This document shows, piece after piece, positions 58,660-64,000 of a DNA stretch of 64,000 nucleotides. Under the pieces are notes generated by a model. That model ran no database searches. It saw only the letters and a program-made list of their open reading frames with translations, and was not told where the DNA came from. Origin of the DNA: Manihot esculenta (lineage: Eukaryota; Streptophyta; Magnoliopsida; Malpighiales; Euphorbiaceae); assembly GCF_001659605.2 (NCBI RefSeq), contig NC_035171.2, forward strand, positions 9,219,873 through 9,283,872, in the 5' to 3' direction. The position numbers and the translations under genes are program-made. The first letter of the stretch is position 1. Every line of letters begins with the position of its first letter.

Positions 58660-60900
58660 GAAATTTCTACTAAGAAAGACAAAGAAACCTTTCAACCAGC
58701 GTCTTATCGAATCCTTGAACACTCTTTTTTCAAAGGCTAGATACTCGCTTCTAGATATAGATGGGTGTTTTATTTTTCTTAGTAGATTATATTGATTTTG
58801 AGAGAGTTTTTTATTTAGATTTGCTTGCTCTGTTGGTCAATAATGTTGTTTCTTTTTAAGGCTTAAGATTCATGAGTTCTATGTAAGGATGAATGTTAAC
58901 CATGAGGGCTTAAGTATTAGATGAGGTTCTCTACCTTGATAGCTTCCTCCTCCGACTACACGAGATTGAGAGGTCTTATGGGCTCTATCTCCTCTCTTCT
59001 TCTCTCCCCCATGAGTTTAGAGTTGGGTTTGTGTGTTTTAAGGTTGCTTTTGCAAGCTCTTATGTAGTCTAGTTCCTCATACATGTACTAATGCAGCTAG
59101 CTTATTTTTGGTCCCTTGACCGTGAGCTTTGCTATCGCTTTTGCTTTTGCTGGTGTTGAGCTACTCCCTCGCTGATGCTTCTTTGTTTCTAGATCAGACC
59201 TTTGCAACAACTAAGAAGGTTTGAGGCTTCCTTTAAGTTTTTTGCACTTGCATGTCTTTACGCTTCAAAACTCGGGTATTCTGGTGTTTTATAGTGGCTC
59301 TTCAGTGTTGGCTTTGAGTGAGTGTCGCGATATATTGGAAGCGACCTGTGATCCAACCTATCGATCAATATTCTAAGGATCCAACCTCTTAATAATCTAC
59401 ATATTTGACGTCTTGATGACCTGTCGACCTATCTGACGATCTGTTGACCTGTACCGACCTGTCTAACGTCTTAACGACTTGTTGACCTATCGTGATTTAA
59501 AACTTGATTTGTTTGTAAATACATTTTCTTTTCTTCTTTTGTCTTGTGTAGTATAGGTAAGTTTAATTTGCACTGGCTTGTACTATCTAAAAAATTTTTC
59601 ATTTTTAGATTTTTCTAAATAGGGTGAATTTGGTGTATATTATCACATTCCTATTAATGAAAAAACAAGGATTTTCATTCGTAGATTGTGTGATTCTCCT
59701 TTCTTATACGTTACAACTGTAAGCTTTCGAATATTCTTTCCGAGTCAAGGACTCAGATAGTTTTAAGGTTAGCTACAGACATACACTTAATTTTTCTTTT
59801 GAGCTTAGGTTGTGGAAGTTAGTTTTACTCTTAGGCCTCTCGACTTGTTTGATGTGCTTTAGCTCTCTGCGCTCTATAATCCAACTTTGATCAATGAAAC
59901 TTATTTATCTCCGGAGAAAAAGGACTTTACAGGTAAAGTTCTCTTACGGAGTAGCTCCATGCTATATTTATTCAGCTAGTTATTAATATTCAAACTTTTA
60001 TTTTTCTTAAGTTTGTGGAGGTTTATCTATTAATAATAAAAATATAGCTTGCAAAAACGTTAGAAAAGAAGACAATAAAAATGTTTTTAAGCTTTTTCAT
60101 TTTAATATTGTTTTTAATATTTATGATCAAGGAATTCTTTAATAAATTTTTATGCATTACGTTTATTTTAAATGATTTTAGGAACTTTTGTTATGGTTAT
60201 GTTTATGTTTAGAACAATCAATTTTGTAATAAAATTATCTAAATTAATTTTTAAAATATAATAAATTAATCTTTTTATTAGTATTATTAACAAATATCAT
60301 TGCCAAAATTTTAGTTTAAAGAAGCAAATTTTTATCCTCTCTTTTTCCTATAAATATAATATTTTTCGTTTGATCTAAATTATAAGTGACTTAGTTTTTA
60401 AAAACTACAATTTATGTATTAATTTATTAATATACTCATATTTAATATATATTAAAAATAAAATTTATTAAATACTAAAAAATATTTTAATAAATTTTTT
60501 AAAAATCAAATAACATTAAATAAAATTATAATAATTAATTTATATATTATTATAGTATAATTTTTTTAAATAATTAAAAAAGAAATGTAAATAAAAAAAT
60601 AGACAAAAAGTATATACATACACATAAATTATATAAAAATTTACTATTTAATTTTTATATTATAAAAAAACTCATTATTTAAGTCTTTTAATTTTAAAAA
60701 ATATACTAAAGTGAAATTTTAAAATATATACTGATTAATTTTTTATTAATTTTAATTAATTATTTTACTATTTAATGTTTATAGTTTTATAAAAATTATT
60801 AATCGATTTATCAGTTTTATAAAATGTTATCAATTAGTCATCTTTTATTGAAAGTATTTAATTTTTTTTTATAATATTTAACAGTCAAAATTAATTGATT
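58660..60900. other. Intergenic, no gene recognised
   Basis: The part 58700-59650 is less AT-rich but has no ORF of note. From about 60000 it is AT-rich. Confidence 0.45.
59340..59490. repeat. Degenerate GACCTGTCGACC / GACGTCTTGATGACC repeats
   Basis: GACCTGT, GTTGACCTGT, GACCTATC and ACGTCTTRAYGAC variants recur about ten times in 150 bp. The array is irregular, with no constant period. Confidence 0.65.
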
Positions 60901-60911
60901 GATTAATTAAT

Positions 60912-61120
60912 AAATTTTAAAAAATTTTAATATATTTTTAAAATAAAAAAAATTAAGTAATAAATTTTTTTATATTATAAAAATTAAATAATAATTATAT
61001 ATATATATATATATATAAATTTTAAAAAATTTTAATATATTTTTAAAATAAAAAAAATTAAGTAATAAATTTTTTTATATTATAAAAATTAAATAATAAT
61101 TATATATATATATATATACT
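60912..61120. repeat. 105-bp tandem duplication, AT-rich
   Basis: A unit of 105 bp starting AAATTTTAAAAAATTTTAAT and ending in an (AT)n run occurs at 60912 and 61017. The copies look identical apart from the length of the final (AT)n. Confidence 0.9.
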
Positions 61121-62840
61121 CAGAAGGCAAGCGCAGAAGATTATTCTCCATACTATGAGACTAAATCCCCGCTAACATAAAAACTTATATATACATGATG
61201 GTATAAGGTTCAGCGGTTCAATGAGTTGACCATTGATCCATGATTGATTTTTTTAGGTTCTTTCATATTTAGTATTGAGGAAAGAGACCTGTAAGATGAA
61301 AAAATACAGTTAGGATTTACTAGGAATGTTTTCGGTAAAGACTCTCTTACATATTAAAGGTTATCTCTGAGATTTATTAATATAATGAGAAAAAATGAAA
61401 AAAAAAATAATAAAGCAGAAAAAATGAAAAAAAAAATAATAAAGCCTTTAAAAAGAATTTTCCAGAGAGTTTCCATTTTAATAGTTCTTCTGTATTTTTT
61501 AGAGGGATTAGCTCCTTTTTTGCCTTAATTCTTAGAGAGTGAGAGCCTATAAGAATTTGAGAGAGTAGAAAGATAGATCCTCCTAGTGAGGTCGGTTTTT
61601 TGGATATTTGTATTCCAATTTCCTATTTTATGTTCCATCGAATTAGATGATGGCATAGTGCGGGCAATATATCAAATGAATGTTAAGCCGTTGAGCTCAT
61701 ACTCTTTGACAGGTGTGTTGGGTGACTGAGCAGATTTTCTGCACGTATATTTAATACCTTGAAGTGGACAAGAGGAGACCAATTATCGCTTAGAAATCCA
61801 TTAACTTGCTCTGATTTTGTCAAGTGATGCATGTCTGTACGATTTTTAATAGGAACGGTGGTCTTTATGTCTATATCTAGAGTATAGTATGACTATTGTA
61901 CAGATCACTCCGTTCGTTTCAGATATTAGGGGTCAAGAATACTAATGGCAGTCTCTTATAAATTGACTTGTTATAAATTGATTTTTTTCAATTTAGCCGA
62001 ATCACTTAAAAAAATTCAAATCACATATATACGTAGCACCATCTTAGCAATTCTTACTCTTTATACGTTATCAAAATACATACGCTATTAGTTTTCCCTT
62101 TTACATAAAAGAATTAATAAAAGCTTATTTGCTTATATGTATAAAAAATTCTTAATGTGTATTATCATAATATTATACCCGATTTTATTTATATAATTAT
62201 AAATAGTGAAAAGGCCAAATTTATTTACTATACATCTAGATCAAAATAATTAAAATATATTTTTCAATTTAAATTTATTTATTAATTATTATTAAAAAAT
62301 TAATTAAGGCGTAAACTATAATTCATATTTTAAAGTAATAATGACTGATGATAAAGTTATTTGACTTTTTAATATTAGTTTAAAAATAAATTTAAATTAA
62401 AAATTAAAATTTAATATATTTAATTCTCGTTGTATAATAATAGATAAATTTAATTTTTTAGCCAATTATAAATATATTGCGTAAGATTTTTTACTTCTGA
62501 TTTTCTTGTAGTTTAAATAAAAAATTTTTAAATTAAAAAAATGCAAATAAAAAAATTTATATAAAAAAATTAAATTACCAAGTGCAATTTTATTCCAAGT
62601 GACACGGATATAGGTTATCTTTACCCAAAAAAACAAAGTCAACTGCATTATAACTTATTTGTTTGTTAGAATTAATATTTATTTTTGAGGTTTATTTTTT
62701 ATTTAATTTCTGATTATAACGACAAATTTAAACTATTTAAAATTAAATTTGATATAATTAATTTTATCACTTCAATATTTATATTTATTTATAAGTTTTA
62801 GTTGGTCTAAATTTATCATTAACTACTATTAATAACTTGA
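61121..62840. other. Intergenic, no gene recognised
   Basis: The part 61540-61960 is less AT-rich and resembles retrotransposon LTR or leader sequence in composition only. A small tandem repeat (GAAAAAATGAAAAAAAAAAT with TAATAAAGC) lies at 61388-61445. No coding region is supported. Confidence 0.45.
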
Positions 62841-62844
62841 CTAT

Positions 62845-62945
62845 GCACTCACAGGTTTAACCTGATGGTAAATGCATCTAAATAAATTTGAGAGGTTTCA
62901 GGTTTTACTTTCTTAATCCATAATTTTCGGTTAAAAAAAAACGTG
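62845..62945 (+). mobile_element. Possible tRNA-derived SINE remnant
   Basis: CAGGTTTAACCTGATGGTAA could be a worn A-box region, and GAGAGGTTTCAGGTTTTACT, about 35 bp later, a worn B box. A run of A follows. Plant SINEs often show such a GAGAGGTNNCAGGTTC phrase. No target duplication was verified. Confidence 0.3.
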
Positions 62946-64000
62946 ATAATAATACTTATATTTATATGTCTATATTATAATTAAAAAAAAATCATCTATT
63001 AATTAGAAAAACATTTTTTTCAAATTTTTTCTAAAAAATTACTCGTGGAGAAAAATTCTAAAATTGTGCAAGTCCATGAGGTTTTTGAGCCCAAAAATAG
63101 AATCTAGCCCAAAAGCCAACCTACAGAACCTTAGTATGTGGATCACAATCAAGTGGATAACAAATACATGGGCTTTTCTTTTTCTTTTTCTTTTTCTATC
63201 TTTTAATTCTGTCTATCAATAATTCTACAGAAATTTCGAGAAAATTTTTAAATCGATATTATTGAAAGGAAATTATTTAAATATTGTTTTTATTCTATGT
63301 AGCATCTGTAATTTTAAAATAAAATTATTTTTTTAATAATATTTAGTTAATTATTACTAAACTGTTAACTGCTAATAAAACAGCTAACCGTTGATCATAG
63401 ACTAAAGAAGCAATTAGTGCATCATGTGACGGGCGAGATCCAACAAACAAGAGTCCAAGACATGCTCAATTATAGCACAACAGATCACCCCATGGCTTGA
63501 CCGACAAAGCCTCCTCATTTGCTTAGCGAGAAGGCTCCCTCCAGTATATGAATACGATGTTCTATGCAATGTAATTCTGCCAAATGTTTTTTTTTTAAAG
63601 GTCATATGTTGCTATAAAAAGATGTTTAAAGAATTAACATCCCTTTCAGAATTAATCTAACTCCACCTGAACATGAACAGGTACTTGCGTGCAAGAGTTG
63701 GTTTCTGTCCTAATCACCTGAAAATGTGGCATAATCATAGAGAGACGCCATTTTCAAACACCTTTCTTCCTAATTTGCTACTGCCTGATGATGCATTATT
63801 GCTTTTAATTATCTTATCTTTGCATGAAATAATTGTGCCCAGATGTCCAACCTTGGGAGAGATCCTTAGAATCTGTCATGATAATTTGTCTGATTCTTGA
63901 TTCCAAACAAATGAACACATACGAGAAGCCTGCCCCAGTACTTTTGGGTGGCTAAGGTGGTGGGGTCTTTATGTTTGTTTTCCTCTGCCATTATAGGCTA
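62946..64000. other. No gene recognised at the right edge
   Basis: ORFs at 63414-63605 (-) and 63673-63900 (+) have no recognisable motif. The last 600 bp are less AT-rich and could be the flank of a gene outside the window. Confidence 0.4.

Noticed and set aside
61205..61245. tRNA-like phrase near GGTTCAGCGGTTCAATG
   Set aside because: No cloverleaf could be folded around it by eye and no A box or terminator fits.

Overview
The window is plant nuclear DNA: spliced genes with GT/AG introns, very AT-rich intergenic sequence, LTR retrotransposons primed by initiator-Met tRNA sites, and genes of plant type (gibberellin 20-oxidase, plant-type NRAMP). It fits a eudicot; the species cannot be read from the sequence. 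All calls were made by eye from splice signals, reading frames and family motifs, without database searches.

Layout. 0.3-1.5 kb: a minus-strand WD40 gene scrap abutting a plus-strand Myb/SANT-like gene scrap. 2.5-5.0 kb (-): an intact six-exon diphthine methyl ester synthase (DPH5). 5.1-8.4 kb: decayed repeats with CCCGAAC and CGGTTCGG motifs and a GC-rich block. 8.7-10.0 kb (-): an intact three-exon gibberellin 20-oxidase. 12.0-19.7 kb (-): NRAMP metal transporter copy A, 13 exons, 542 aa. 20.1-27.5 kb: an AT-rich gene desert with a tandem pair of MITE-like elements. 27.6-31.2 kb (+): a Harbinger/PIF transposase-derived locus, with a short Myb-partner-like ORF followed by a three-exon HARBI1-like ORF. 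32.2-46.4 kb (-): NRAMP copy B, same 13 exons, 541 aa, enlarged by two Copia elements in introns 3 and 12. 49.8-56.1 kb: an old LTR element without visible coding sequence, with a decayed Copia nested in it. 56-64 kb: no convincing gene, only an RNase H scrap, tandem repeats and a possible SINE.

How it fits together. The two NRAMP genes are a tandem duplication; homology runs through exons, introns and the 3' flank. Both reading frames stay open when spliced, so copy B remained intact although about 7.6 kb of Copia DNA entered its introns. The intron-3 Copia is young (186-bp LTRs differing at 4 sites, perfect AAAAT target duplication) but defective: most of gag is missing, the integrase glutamate is glutamine, and there are one frameshift and two stops. 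The HARBI1-like gene between the duplicates is intact yet has glutamine where the catalytic glutamate should be, and it lies just downstream of an ORF resembling the C-terminal part of its usual Myb-like partner. This looks like a domesticated transposase locus and is the most interesting item in the window.
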